In this document: piece after piece, positions 53,105-64,000 of the stretch
Numbering within the stretch: position 1 is the stretch's first letter
Layout of the letters: each line of letters starts with the position of its first letter
Assembly: GCA_027919835.1 (NCBI GenBank)
Contig: JANVFP010000032.1
Coordinates: 496,001 to 560,000 of the forward strand
Length of the DNA: 64,000 nt
DNA from: Lentinula raphanica
Lineage: Eukaryota; Basidiomycota; Agaricomycetes; Agaricales; Omphalotaceae
Direction: 5' to 3'
Position numbers and translations under genes: made by a program
Notes under the pieces: model-generated
What the model was told of the DNA's origin: nothing
Databases searched by the model: none
Seen by the model: the letters and a program-made list of their open reading frames with translations, nothing else

Positions 53105-54571
53105 CTACTCGAGTATATAAAGGAAAGACTCGAGTATTAAAAAATACACTCGAGTGTTTTAATACTCGTTACCTTAATTTTCATAGCTTTTAATAGATAT
53201 ACAGTACTGAAACATATATTAACATGCTTCAAAGCAAGAACAATGTACAGATTCATTGTTATACAAAGTTGCCATGAGGGGGAATTAAACTCTGAAGGAA
53301 GTTAAAGGAAGGCTGACCTTAGTCCAGAGTCAGCGCCTTTAACCACTTCACCATTCACATTTTCTTACATATGATATGTTAGACTATATTACTTCTTTTC
53401 TCCTAATAATTATAATAGGCAGTGGCTGTGACTCTAACACAAAAAATTATAATAGGCACATAGCCACTGAGAAAAGTCATGTGCAGAGTTAATAGTACTC
53501 ACGAGTACAGGAGAATACTCGCGAATAAAATGCACGAGTACTTGTCAATACATTTTGATGATCGTGACTCGAGTATACACTCGTACCATGAGTACACTCG
53601 TATAAATAAAACACTTGACTCGCGAGTCACGAGTACTTGTCAACACTTGCCACTCGTGAACATCTCTAATTTCTGCGCGCATGGACAAGACCGTATCCCT
53701 AAAATCATCGCGCCGATTTCCTGATGCACAACAGATATTTACTAGTTGTCATACCCATGAGATAAGATCACTCTCAAGAGCGGTGCGATACTGCTCCGAG
53801 TTACCTGGAGTCACCTCAAGAAGTGCATCGATTTCCTTGGCAGAACAGCCATCTTCATCAGTTTCTCCATCCTCAATTGGAGCAAGCTTTGTAAGGAAGG
53901 AAAGACCAGTTTTCACTGCAATATTCACAACATGCGGAAAACAACTACATATGAATTGTCAGTTTTAAGGCTAAAGATATGTGTATGGAAGAATACCGGA
54001 TGCGATTCCCATTGCAGTCAAAAGGAATGTCTTGCTCCTTGAGCATGCGTTCAAGTGTAGCCATCATTGTATAATTATTCAACACATTGTCCAGTGTCAT
54101 TTGACCGATCTGTATGAATTTGCTTAAATTAAGTGACATTTGCATGCAAAGTGGACTCACGCAGTCAGCGATACCATATTCATCCAGTATTTGCAGAAAA
54201 GTCTTTGCCATGTTAAGGCCATCGTGGCTCCCTTGAACTGCGCGAAAAGCAATCGAATATAATTTCATGACAATGTGACTAGCAGTGTCCTTGCTCATGT
54301 AATGTGCAGTTACGGCCATGAATCCCTTCAATACGCCATTTGACCACATATCTGAGGTGAAGGATATCCGGCCGAGAGAATTCTGGAGGGAGAACAATGA
54401 ATAAAAGGCACAGACAAGAATGAAAACACTCACCTTCATTTCGGATGAAACGATATTCCACTGCTTTGAATATTGCTCAAAAACAAGCTCTGTGAGCTTG
54501 GTGCGATGTGGTATATATAATATCACGTTCATGATTCCTAACCGTTTGTGTTCCTCCACGTGGCATGCCAT

Positions 54572-56487
54572 TTGTCTTGTCCATTAGATGATGATCATAT
54601 ATGTTAGAGATTGATAGATTTGAGAGAGACATGCATTTACATGCAGAAGCGACATGCGAGATATTCAATGTCAGCTTCCTTAGGTCGTTTCTTGAGCATC
54701 ATGGTCTCATGAGGCAGAGGAGATATCGGCTGTTCTTTTGATGGGCAAGGGTGCAAGTTGAACCATACATCCATGGCAATTACAGTTGAATGTCTGTCTC
54801 ATTGGAGCTTTGAGTGGAAAATGGAACTATTGAGTGTGGGATTCTTGTCTAGAGATGGTGAACAATGGCTTTGAGATGGAATAGCGCTAACGAGGATATG
54901 AAGGGTGCAATTTAATGCTTCGTTGGATAGATCTAATGACCTAGTGACTTTATCACTGAACACTGATCACCAATATACTTCTTATGTCGTTTGTCAAATG
55001 TATTTAAGCGAGGTGTGGGGCGTTGTCAGAGATTCTGCACGATCTTATACCTTAGAACGAACTGGTAGTCTTAAAAGATCTACTGGATCCGCAATACAGG
55101 TCAACAGAGCGAAGTGACACGGAAGTACAGATCTTTTGATCTGGACTCGAAGGGGGTGAGTGATCCACTCAAAGGGTTTACAAGGAACGAGAGAACTCGT
55201 ATAGATCAGACTTTATGACCACACAAATACTTTCAGAACCAGGTTGAAGATCTACTGATCACCGATCACAGGAAACCTTCACAGCTCGTATGGATCACCG
55301 ATCACCACACGTCTGCTTGAACAGAGCCACCGAAACTCTGAACGCTCACTTGGAACAACCGAGAACCAAGCCCTCTGTATCTCCACGATAGGAGTCTACC
55401 TTCGATTCAAATCTAGCTGAGACTTTATCAACTGACAGGATATCGGGCCTAACGAGATGAGAATTTCACAACCACTTTCGAAGACCGCCCGGCTTACAAA
55501 GCCTTTACTCCTCACATATGAGAGCAAAGGTTAGCTAGTCAGAGAAACTGGGCACAAAACCTGAACTATATTTTTGTAGGCTATGTCCTTAAGTACTTCT
55601 ACGAATAGATCTGTAGCCAATTTACTATTTTATGGAATAGATCTATAGATTTGAGAGAACGGAGTCCGAGATCTGATACAAATAAGGAAAGATAGGACGA
55701 GAAACGATACAAACACCAGAGAAACAGAGAGTAAAAAGGATAAAAAACAAGTAAAACGTCCATTTCTGGTGGTCCTTCGTCGAGATCTAGTTGCCTGACC
55801 TTCGAATCTGGACCTGGTCTGTGCGTCCATCCACATGCTGGTGGTTAAAGGGCATGGATAAGTTCCTGCACAGGTAACTCAAATGTTTCCTCATTTGATT
55901 CCGCTATGTGGACGGTTGTATGCCTCTCCAACTGAATGGGAGTACATATAAAGGGGGGAAACCTGTCCCAATAGGTTCGTTAGGCTTCTAGCTTTCCAAC
56001 GATATGCATATATCGAATAGATCCAGAGGTTTAACAATGGTGAAGTCGAAAGATCTACCCTTGCAACACTCTTGGTCAAAGCTGTACATCTCAGGCGTCT
56101 ATTTCCCATTTAGGAAACGTCCACATGTAACTGGGATGCTACACTTTGGTTGTTTCTCCGTTTAGTCACATTCCTGCGACCTGATCCATCCCGAAACTCG
56201 ATCTAAGTGAACAGATCTGTTGAGTCTGGGCCTTGAATAATCCATCCCCACTGGTAATACGAATAGATCTATTGGTTCTAAGCTCGTCTCGGTGCAGTAT
56301 CATACTCAGTTGGCCGTTAGGCGTTGAAAACTAAGTTGATAATCCCTTGATAGCTCATATCAGAGGTGGCTTTGTCTTGAAGGACTCCCCGACCAAGGGA
56401 CTCGAGCGTTAACTCTTATTATTCGTCAGGATGTGTTTTCCTGTCTGGATCTGACGTCCTGGCATTAACATGATACAAGTTTGACTG
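54572..56487. other. unassigned region rich in AGATCT words
   Basis: 1.9 kb without a convincing gene. The hAT gene's first exon is probably within 54572-54720. From about 54940 to 56290 the words AGATCT, TAGATC and CCGATCAC recur about 15 times. The stretch may be an old LTR or transposon end, but I found no matching termini or target duplication. Confidence 0.35.
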
Positions 56488-57108
56488 TCAGCTCGGGCTC
56501 ACTACAGTCCTTTGGTACTCTACAAGGCTCCAATCGTTAAAATTAGGCCATTGCATGCCTGCACACAAAATGGGCGTATTAGTGCCAACACCACAGGTTT
56601 CAGCGGTATCCAGAACATTGATTGAAGTCCCTCCAGAACTTGAAGCCAAAGTTCCGTTCTCATCTAACCTTGGACGATGTGCACGTTGCGAGTTACCTGT
56701 GGCAGTCACGCGTCCATGTCGTTTCCTAGGATTCGCAACCCATTCTTCAGAGGCAGTAGAGGTGGTTGTTGCTGGCAGCTGCGAGATCCTGTCTGGTGTA
56801 ACTGGTTGCATTGTCTGAAGAGTAGGTCTTGGAAGAGTACCAATTGGAGCTGGGGTGACTGGTTGTGTTGTCTGAAGAGGAAGAGTACCAACTGGAGCTG
56901 GGGTCGAAGTTGTTGCAAAAGGTGGATAGTGAAAAACTGGAAAGCTTCCCAAAGGTGAATTGGTCTGGCCATAGTAGTACTGATATCCTGTCTGTTGAGC
57001 AGGGAAGGCAGGACTTGCCTGAAGGTGAGGATGTGAGGGAGTTTGAGGCGGCCTCAAAGGCATTAAGTCAGAGGGGGGGACATGATCCATCCTCACAGTG
57101 CACTTCAA
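56488..57108 (-). CDS. Pro/Thr/Gln-rich protein of unknown function
   Basis: 206-codon open frame on minus. The N-terminus is Pro/His/Gln-rich with a Tyr cluster (TGYQYYYGQ). Direct repeats of VGTLPLQTTQPVTPAPIGTL type follow, then a basic RKRHGR and a short C-terminal part with several Cys and Trp. A MITE (57122-57345) sits immediately upstream, so a first exon may be cut off. Not recognised. It could be a low-complexity host protein or a transposon Gag remnant. Confidence 0.4.
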   Translation of the reverse strand: MKCTVRMDHVPPSDLMPLRPPQTPSHPHLQASPAFPAQQTGYQYYYGQTNSPLGSFPVFHYPPFATTSTPAPVGTLPLQTTQPVTPAPIGTLPRPTLQTMQPVTPDRISQLPATTTSTASEEWVANPRKRHGRVTATGNSQRAHRPRLDENGTLASSSGGTSINVLDTAETCGVGTNTPILCAGMQWPNFNDWSLVEYQRTVVSPS

Positions 57109-57121
57109 TGAAGGTAGAGTA

Positions 57122-57345
57122 CATCAGGAAAAATCTATCTAGGCCCAGGTTGCCTGGAGACACCCCCAAAATTCCAGGCAGTTTAAAGTCTTTGAAATGA
57201 TTTTCAGTCAACCTTATGTCTTCAGGCTTACCTGAGTTGCTTTGAAAATCTTTGGAAATCTTTGAGAATCTCTGGGAAGCCTGGGAAGCCTGAGCTTTTG
57301 GGGGGTGTCTCTAGGCTCTCTGGGCTCAAGGTATTTTTCCTGATG
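57122..57345. mobile_element. CATCAGG-family MITE d
   Basis: 224 bp, one base different from MITE a (17229-17452), same orientation. TA stands on the left and CTA on the right, so the duplication is not exact. It is the only copy outside DIRS sequence. Confidence 0.82.
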
Positions 57346-58047
57346 CTAGGGGGGGAAACTATTATTTTCATTGCAATTTTAGAGCGTAAATATTGAATGA
57401 GCCTGTCAACCATCATGGAGAGCAGAGCGTTGGACTACGGGACCCTAGCAGCCTTCGAAGTTTCGAGATCATTATGTTTGGAGGCCAGGAAAGAGGCAGA
57501 ACGCGTTGAAAAGTATTAATTGATGAGGTTTGAGGTTAAGAAGCTTTTGAGTGAGAACTTCACGGCCCGTGACAGAATGATTTGATAGGCCCTCAAGGTA
57601 AACTCAAGAATGGCGACCTCAAGGTGCCTTAGGTAGCGGACTTTCAATTTTGTCAACTCAAGGTAACTTACCTCCGAAGGTAACTCACCTTGCGGCAACA
57701 CTAACCTTAGGTCATGGAAGAAATCTCTCAGCAAGGTCATTGAATTTGACCGGACAAATATGGGCAAGATCACATACAGCTCTCCATGTACATTGTACAG
57801 TAACAAGTTGCTCACACAACTAAGCCTTGACTTGACCTTCAGACTGTCAAGAATCGATTGACATCAACACCGTTACACTTATGAGATTGCAGTCATTTAT
57901 GTGTACCAAAGTGAACCAAATTGAATTGCCAAATGTAGAATGAAATGAACAAGAAATTTTCGTTTGCTAAGAACAGTCTACGCCACACCCTGTGACGTTT
58001 TTCCAGCGTTTGCCTTGTCTGCAGCAATGTTTGTGTTCAGTTTGGTC
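57346..58047. other. intergenic, nothing recognised
   Basis: 700 bp between the last MITE and the secreted-protein gene. No gene, repeat or clear regulatory element found. This is the border between the transposon block and ordinary host DNA. Confidence 0.5.
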
Positions 58048-58883
58048 CTAAGAATATTTGTTAGCAGCGGATGAAGACTCGATGAGAACCACATACTGCT
58101 CTTCATCTAGACTGTCCTCGAGGTCAGAGGTGTCTTCTCCTTTAGCTTGTGCCTGTGCGATCTTAACGGCGTCATTCAGCATGGAGGACTCTTGACACAT
58201 CAAACGTGTGATAGCTTTTGGAAAGAAGACATACCTTAATGTTGATGGCTTGAATCTCACCAGTCAGTTTCAAAACTTTGTTCTTTGTCTTCCCAACACT
58301 CAGCGCATCAGCTGCGTGACCCAGTTAGTAAAGCCCCGGTGCCTTGGTTGAACGGGACACTTACCTGTAGCTCCAGAAGCAGCATCAATCTGAGGATCAA
58401 ACTCATCCGTCTCCGCAGATTCTGCAGCTTCGCGCATGGTATTGATTGCATCCTGAGCATTTTCAAAAGAAAAGTGAAGAGCAACTGTTAAACGCAGCTG
58501 TCATGGAGAGAGGCAGCTACTGACCAAAGTATCAGAAGATACTGTTGAGAGATCAACGCCGTCAAAAGGATCTGGAACACAGATAAGAGAGAGATCAACG
58601 GACGAATCGAAACAAAGATTACTCACCAACAAAGACAGCGTTGGCTTCGTCAACAGCGGTTCCCCCTACGCCATCAGAAATCTGGAAAGCAGAATAACTG
58701 CGGGAATATCAGAAAACTTCGAGACGCGTGAACTTCAAAGGAAGATGAATCTCACTCTTGTTCAGTGAATGTGGTGGTGGCATTTGCACGAGTTGCGAGT
58801 TCCAGTTTGACAGGAACTGGGGCAGCGGAAGCGATACCAGCAACAAGGGAGCCAAAAAGAGCGATAAGAGTAAAACGAGCCAT
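58048..58883 (-). CDS. small secreted protein (basidiomycete family)
   Basis: Six exons with five GT-AG introns give about 183 residues. Start MARFTLIALFGSLVAGIASA at 58883 is a signal peptide (hydrophobic core, Ala-rich cleavage site). The mature part has AFQISDGVGGTAVDEANAVF, TMREAAESAETDEFDPQI and ADALSVGKTKNKVLKLTGEI, which match a conserved small secreted protein type common in Agaricomycetes. The C-terminus is acidic. The protein should be exported. Its function is unknown to me; such proteins are often considered secreted effectors or cell-wall-associated, but nothing here proves it. Stop TAG at 58050. Confidence 0.85.
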
Positions 58884-59448
58884 GTTCACAGAGTTGAGTG
58901 CAAGGTTGGAGAGATGAAGGTTGACGTTGAGGATACGACCGCTGAAGGGTGGATAACGTGTAAGGCGCTGGCGCAGAGGAAACGAAAGTAAGAAAAACAA
59001 GGAAAGTGAGACGCCGTCAAGACAGTCAAGGAAGGTTCAAAGTGATGGAGGGAATATGTCTAGAGAGGTGTCTTTTATATGAGCTAGCACTTGATTTCTG
59101 GAATACCAAAGAATACCAATCGGAAAAAGTGAATATCGGGTTGCTAAGAGAGAATATTCTCATCTGTTATGATATTTCAACGTTCTGGCTCTATTGCGTA
59201 CCTGACGGAGAATTAGCATCAACAAGCCATTAGAAAATCCGGAACGGTTGCAAAGGGCCTGTTGTACGCACGCAATGCCATGCATCCAGCAGACACCGTG
59301 ACTTCCCTCTTATTTTTTGATCCCTTGACTTACGACGTACTGGGGGAACAAGTAGAAGCACACATCGTAGAATGGATACACAACATTTGGTTCTGTCATT
59401 CGGCTAAACATTTATAAACAATTTGGTTGAGGTAGAAGATGATATAAG
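58884..59448. other. intergenic, probable promoter of the secreted-protein gene
   Basis: 565 bp between the secreted-protein start (minus) and the end of the next minus-strand gene. No convincing gene. It should contain the 5' UTR and promoter of the secreted protein; no clear TATA box was picked out. Confidence 0.4.
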
Positions 59449-62400
59449 TCAGGTCGGCGGCCAGATCGCACTGGATACTTGGTAAGAACCCTGCCATTGG
59501 CAAGGCGATTGCCACGAGGAAAGAAAGATGGCCAGGTATGCCAAGACTTGACGAATGGCTGCTTTAAAGCCCTCTTGCTGAAGGACTTGATAAATCGATG
59601 GTGAAGAACAGTAGTTAGTCGGGGATAACGTGTAGAAAAAGAGGTCAGGATAGAGTGGGTCATAATATGTCGTGAAGAACGTCTTTCTTGCATAAAAAAT
59701 TGCAGCCCTACGTGCAAAGTACTTGAGATGTATACGCAGTAATGAAAAGCGGCCAAACGGACCTGTACATCGCATAGGTGATTAAGATTTGGATCAGTGC
59801 CCATAGGAGCCAAGCCTTCCCAGTCGAACGATGATGAGCAGGGAGGGTAGCCTGCAATCATATTCAGTGAACAGCGATCGGGTGTAATTCATATCACTCA
59901 CGGAAGCTGTAGAATGCTGCATGCTGGCACGTAGGGGTGCAAGTTTCGTCTTGATATTTTCCACATTGGAAAACATCTCTGAAGAAAGACGCACCCGGGA
60001 CAGGCGAGCGTCTTGTGACACCTTTTCGAGCCTTCGTATGCGATGCCGAGAGTCTTCAGAGTGAGTGATATGTATGAGTCTACATAAGTTTCAGTAAGGT
60101 TGACAGTAGAAAAAGACAACTTCTTCACCCTTCTTCGTCCTTCATTTCTTCGACGAGATCATGCAGTCCACTGCGAACACGATCTAAAGCCTCTTGACGA
60201 GACGGAGGAACATGCTCCTTCATGTTAGAAGAGTTAGAGTTCATTGAATCTTCCACCGCCCGCCCCATAGCATCAACGATACGGATGCTATTGTTCTTTG
60301 AGCTTCCTATTTTCTTTTCTTCACGTCCAAAAGCATCGACGATCCTGATACTATTTGCTTTGCGTTGGCTGGGTGTCCTTGTCGAAGAGAGGTTGAAAGT
60401 AGTAGCTGCCTTTGAATCAGCCAATGAATGTTCTCCTGGTGAGACTACTGAGTCTTCCGACTTCAGCACAAGCTCGGTGCAAGATACGTCGGTAGATGGT
60501 TCCACTGATTCTTCATGGAAACGGACACTTTTTTGCTTGGCCGGAGTGTTCATCCATCCTCCGGGTAGAGCGGGTGTCTGTGGAGGCAATGATGCAGCTC
60601 GAGAGAGGGAAGCAGCAGGGGTTGCTAATCCACTATCAGTCTCATCATCAGTGGGGAGAGAGTTGGACCGCAGGAGAGCATTGCTTCGAGGGGTGAGTGG
60701 GGTAGTAGTCCAACCACCTGGTGGTTTCGGGGTTTTCAGATTAGATAAGTTCCTTTGAGAAGCAGCTAGGTCATGATCTTCATCATCGGACGATGTCAAA
60801 GAAGGAGGACCAGGAAGGTCGGGAAGATTCTTCGGTGGAGAAGGGGTTTTATACTCCAGTTTGGTGGAATGATGCTCCTTTCGGGGAGGAGTTGAAGGGA
60901 AAGAGAACATTGAATGTGAAGCATCACCTTCAGGCGTAGATGGACCGTCCGAGGGTGGAGATAGGGGAGGTGACGGGGGCGAGGTTATGGTTTGCCTAAG
61001 CCTTGCCTTACTCTCGAATGATGTATGAATGGACGGTGCTTCTGTTGCAGTTGTATCCTCCGTGGGCGGCAGCATAGTGTTTGGTCGCATAGTGGGGGTG
61101 TTCTCCTGTCCAAATTGGTGTTCTTCTTCGACTTCAAGATCTGTATTGGAAAAGGTTTCGTTAGTGTATGTATACTGGGACAATGGTGAGCTTACCGTCG
61201 CCAGCGCCCGCCACTTTGTCATCACCAGGTTTCTCAGTTTCGTCTTCTACTAACTCCAGTCGAAGACTAGGTATTTGAGATGTTACCTCTTCATCAAGTT
61301 TGTGCAATTCATCATCAGTCCGCTTTGTGTGAGGAAACAGAACAGTTCCTGCGGAGGTAGTTCTCGATAATGCTCGAACGGGTATCTGACTAGATCTGAT
61401 GGCTGATTTTCGTTGCGAAGGGCTAGGGGATGGCGACGCCATCTCACGCGAGAGCGAAGGCGATTTTGCTTGGTGTGAAGAGGAAGTACTATGAGGCTTT
61501 GGTTCCAAGGACAGTGGTTTACGCAACGAGAGAGAGATACTATCGCCCTGGCTAACTTTGATATCGTCAAGCGGAGGAAGCGGAGAATTGGGACGAGGAG
61601 GATTATGTAAGGAGGTGCGTCTATTGTGGAAGGAAGGCGAGGCATGTTCAGGCTTGGGAGAGTTCCTATCATGTAGAGGAGATTTATGATGCATCGGAGG
61701 CGACACATACGATTTCAGACTCTCTGTGCGCCGTCTTGCACTCGCAGATGTATCCATGGAGAAATGAGAAGATGGGGAAGAAGATGGGGAAGGGGATGAC
61801 TTTTGAGTCAAACTCTGAGCACGCTTTAACGTAGTAGGAGAGGTAGAGTGGCCATGACCTGAGGAGTTCGACCTCGAATGCCCATTCCACTGTGGTCTAG
61901 GGGAGTTCCAATTTCTCTCTTGTTCGTGCAGTATGTCTTTATCGGCGTCCACGGATCCGAAACTCCGCGTAGATGCTGGCGGCGAGCTTGCGCGAGAAGA
62001 TGCACGAGACGATGACTGAGAAGAACCATACGAGGCTTGACGCTGCCGATCAAGGCGAGGCGATGAAGTAGATAGCCTTGAATCAGGTCGCGTAGGGAAG
62101 CTTAGCGTACGGACACGTTCAGTCGTAAGTGAGTGGACTCCGACGCGTGACGATGGGCGCGCATTAGGGGTAGTCGGTTGTTGATGCCAATGCGGCCTTG
62201 GGGCATTCCAATTTCTTTCTCTTTCGTGATCTATCTCTGATTTCTCATTTCCGCCATCAATATTAGAAAACGACCCAGCGGAAGAGCTGGCGCGGGAGGA
62301 AGACCGAGAATGCTGTCCATGGAACGACGCTTGAGGCGAAGATGTCGAAAGCCGAGATCCGGGACGAGTTGGTATACTGCTCATTCGCGCTGGTTCTGAA

Positions 62401-63998
62401 GGTGACAAAAGGGACGCATTAGGCATAGAAAGAGGCCGTGGTTTCGAATGAGGGAAAGTATTAGTTTGACGACTTTCTATTACAGCAACCTGCTCTGTTT
62501 CTTGCATTCTCGGTGTATGATGAGCTGAACATTGGGTTAACAGCTTTATCGGCAAAGTGATCAACCACCTACAATGTTTCTGAAGTGCAGAGGAACTTGA
62601 AGAGGTTGACGCTGTATTGTCGGCATGATGAGATTCGTTCCTTCCATTCCGAGACAGAGCACGCTGACTTATATTAATCTCTCGAGATATATGGAACGAA
62701 TGCCGGTGATTTATATCTGTCGAGGACGTATGTCCTGTCGGCGGGTTCTTGTTCCATTCACGTTCACGCTGATGGGTGTCTGCGACAGGGCCTCTGGAAC
62801 TACTTCTGATCCTATTTGAGGGCGATTTCTCAGGCGCAAGATGATCAGAATTGGAAATGCGTCGGTCTGATTCTGAATCTTCTATAATTCTTGTGAATGA
62901 GATATTTGACATAGGCAACATAAACCCACCTCGAGGATCATCCTTCTGCTGAGCTTCGTGTGTGACTCCACTACGAGGAGCCTTGAGAATGTGGGTATCA
63001 CCTATCGAAATCCCAATTGATAAAGTCCTCCCGGACACGGACTAGCATAATGCATACCTGTCGGAGGAGAATGTTCATAACTATCCAGATCCCTCATGGC
63101 CTGCTGCATTTCTGAGTCCACGTCTAAGAGATCTATCTATGTATGAGTAAGAAACGTAGGAAAGAGATGCAGTCCCATACTAGATTGAAAACGCGAATTG
63201 AACCAGGAGTGCTGAGGGGTACTGGTTGCAGCTGGAGGGGTATTGTTGAGCTCCTGCGAAAACTTGAGGGTATCTAAACTGTCATCTGCTACGATGCGAT
63301 GTCAGTTTTGAGAGCAGATATTTGGGGAACTGAGTTGTTCATACGGTCTATGTTAGTTGTAGTTGACGGTTCAACTTGCTCTTCTCGTTTAATACCAGAA
63401 TCTAAACGTTGGCGTAGAGTATCGAAGACGGCAGCTTGAGAGCGGTCGATTGAGACTAAAGTCATATTGGGACAGAGGCATTCAGAGCAAAGTCAGTGAG
63501 AATGAAAACAGTCTACGCACTGTTGGAGGAGCTTAGCTCGTCGTCACTCAAGCTTCTACGCTTTCCCTTCCCCTCAGCCCTGCTATTTTTGATCTTGGAT
63601 GCGCGAGGATTAGATTCGAACTCGCTTGTATCAATGCTATTTCGCCTCCTCAATCTGCCCTTGACGCTCTTTTGTGGCGTGTCTCCAGGTTCCCGTAGGG
63701 CATGTGAGAATAGACTGTTAAGAGTTTCTCGTGCGAGACTCGGTTGAGATGAACCAATGGTAGGAATGTCAAAATCAGATTCGAAGTCGGTCGTTGAGGC
63801 AGACGAAAGTATCGGCGCAGGCGGAGGTCTAGATTTCGCGCTGGTTCGCTCCAAGACTGCTTTCAAACGAGCTGCAGGGGTGTCGGCAGGGTATGTAGAT
63901 GATAGCTCGTTAGGTAGCGCAGCGACTGAAGGCAGTTTCGGGGTATCTTCTTCATGGTCGTCGTCGTCAGCGTTGTCCATATTGATAGATGGCTCCAA
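59449..63998 (-). CDS. large Ser/Pro-rich protein with C-terminal coiled coil and membrane segment
   Basis: Spliced gene of at least eight short introns and roughly 1,300 residues; it may start beyond the window. N-terminus LPSVAALPNELSSTYPADTP and PAARLKAVLER; a long disordered Ser/Arg/Pro region with three RERxWN-P-W repeats (EREWNKNP, RNWNAPRPHW, RNWNSPRPQW); two LPGGW/PPGGW boxes (60550-60720); two SIRIVDAxGR boxes near 60260 and 60340; a coiled coil RHRIRRLEKVSQDARLSRVR (about 60040-59985); and one membrane helix AWLLWALIQILITYAMYR near 59825-59770. Introns confirmed by frame include 61195-61141 and the one after KDEE (60130-60080). I do not recognise the family. The tail anchor suggests a nuclear-envelope or ER membrane location (inference). 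Confidence 0.75.
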
Positions 63999-64000
63999 TA

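Larger units (their letters stand above)
50901..53668. mobile_element. hAT-type MITE (copy hAT3), filled with an LTR element
   Basis: Ends as in hAT1/hAT2, perfect 8-bp duplication ATTTCTGC (50893-50900, 53669-53676) inside the hAT transposase gene. The left part is only 53 bp long; about 190 bp of MITE were lost where the LTR element (50954-53104) sits. The right part (53105-53668) matches hAT2 closely. tRNA-like unit on minus at 53268-53358. Confidence 0.88.
50201..54571 (-). pseudogene. hAT superfamily transposase, interrupted and truncated
   Basis: Minus strand, in exons: FEQYSKQWNIVSSEMK, then FTSDMWSNGVLKGFMAVTAH (54360-54290), IGQMTLDNVLNNYTMM (catalytic D region, about 54110-54065), IPFDCNGNRIR and the spliced CFPHVVNI box (about 53936), DVDTRWSSTFLMVN (about 50785), and the C-terminal NPTVKLDWVQNNW (50310-50270). 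Introns of about 50 nt fit. The MITE hAT3 (50901-53668) splits it and the gypsy-2 LTR removes the dimerisation end. No paired terminal repeats were found. Confidence 0.82.

Noticed and set aside
58758..59233. + strand frames opposite and downstream of the secreted protein start
   Set aside because: They are shadows of the minus-strand exon and its promoter, and show no coding features.

Overview
The window is from a filamentous basidiomycete, most likely a mushroom-forming Agaricomycete. The evidence is many short GT-AG introns of about 50-60 nt, a small secreted protein gene of a type common in Agaricomycetes, and fungal transposon families (DIRS, chromovirus Ty3/gypsy, PIF/Harbinger, hAT, Tc1/mariner-like). 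About 57 kb is a nested transposon graveyard. Only the right end (58.0-64.0 kb) carries ordinary host genes: a small secreted protein and a large Ser/Pro-rich protein with a C-terminal membrane segment, both on the minus strand.

Layout: 1-20.06 kb is a cluster of DIRS-type tyrosine-recombinase retrotransposon copies. Three lie head to tail on + (copy A 1-1123, copy 1 1126-5996, copy 2 5997-16762) and two remnants are on - (16763-19440 and 19801-20056). Copy 2 is split by a PIF/Harbinger transposon (6960-10869) and by a hAT-type MITE (13201-15982) that itself holds a 2.0-kb palindrome. Small MITEs ending in CATCAGG are scattered through the DIRS copies. 20.06-36.55 kb is a chromovirus (gypsy-1, +) with gag, a -1 frameshift signal, pol, an antisense intron-containing gene and a 3' LTR, split by two giant palindromes. 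36.55-50.20 kb is a second gypsy element (gypsy-2, -), broken by a palindrome complex holding a mariner-like transposon, by a solo LTR and by a hAT MITE. 50.20-54.57 kb is a hAT transposase gene (-), split by another hAT MITE that carries a pol-less LTR element. 54.57-58.05 kb is mostly unassigned.

The most unusual content is a set of four giant palindromes (2.0, 2.9, 3.1 kb and a 7.8-kb complex) with different outer arms around one shared core. The core is 718-723 bp in every copy, bounded by GGGCGCTTATGGGCGCTTAT and its complement, with an asymmetric apical loop that is also shared. Two have matching terminal repeats and perfect 8-bp target duplications, so they are mobile. One has dragged an inverted copy of the neighbouring gypsy protease region into itself.

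Nearly all transposon genes are broken. In the gypsy elements every premature stop I found is a TGA where CGA (Arg) fits, which points to CpG deamination rather than random decay. The order of insertions can be read from the nesting: the hAT transposase gene was hit by gypsy-2 and a hAT MITE; gypsy-2 was hit by a solo LTR, a hAT MITE, gypsy-1 and a palindrome; gypsy-1 was hit by two palindromes; the latest palindrome was then hit by a mariner-like element and a Mutator-like MITE.
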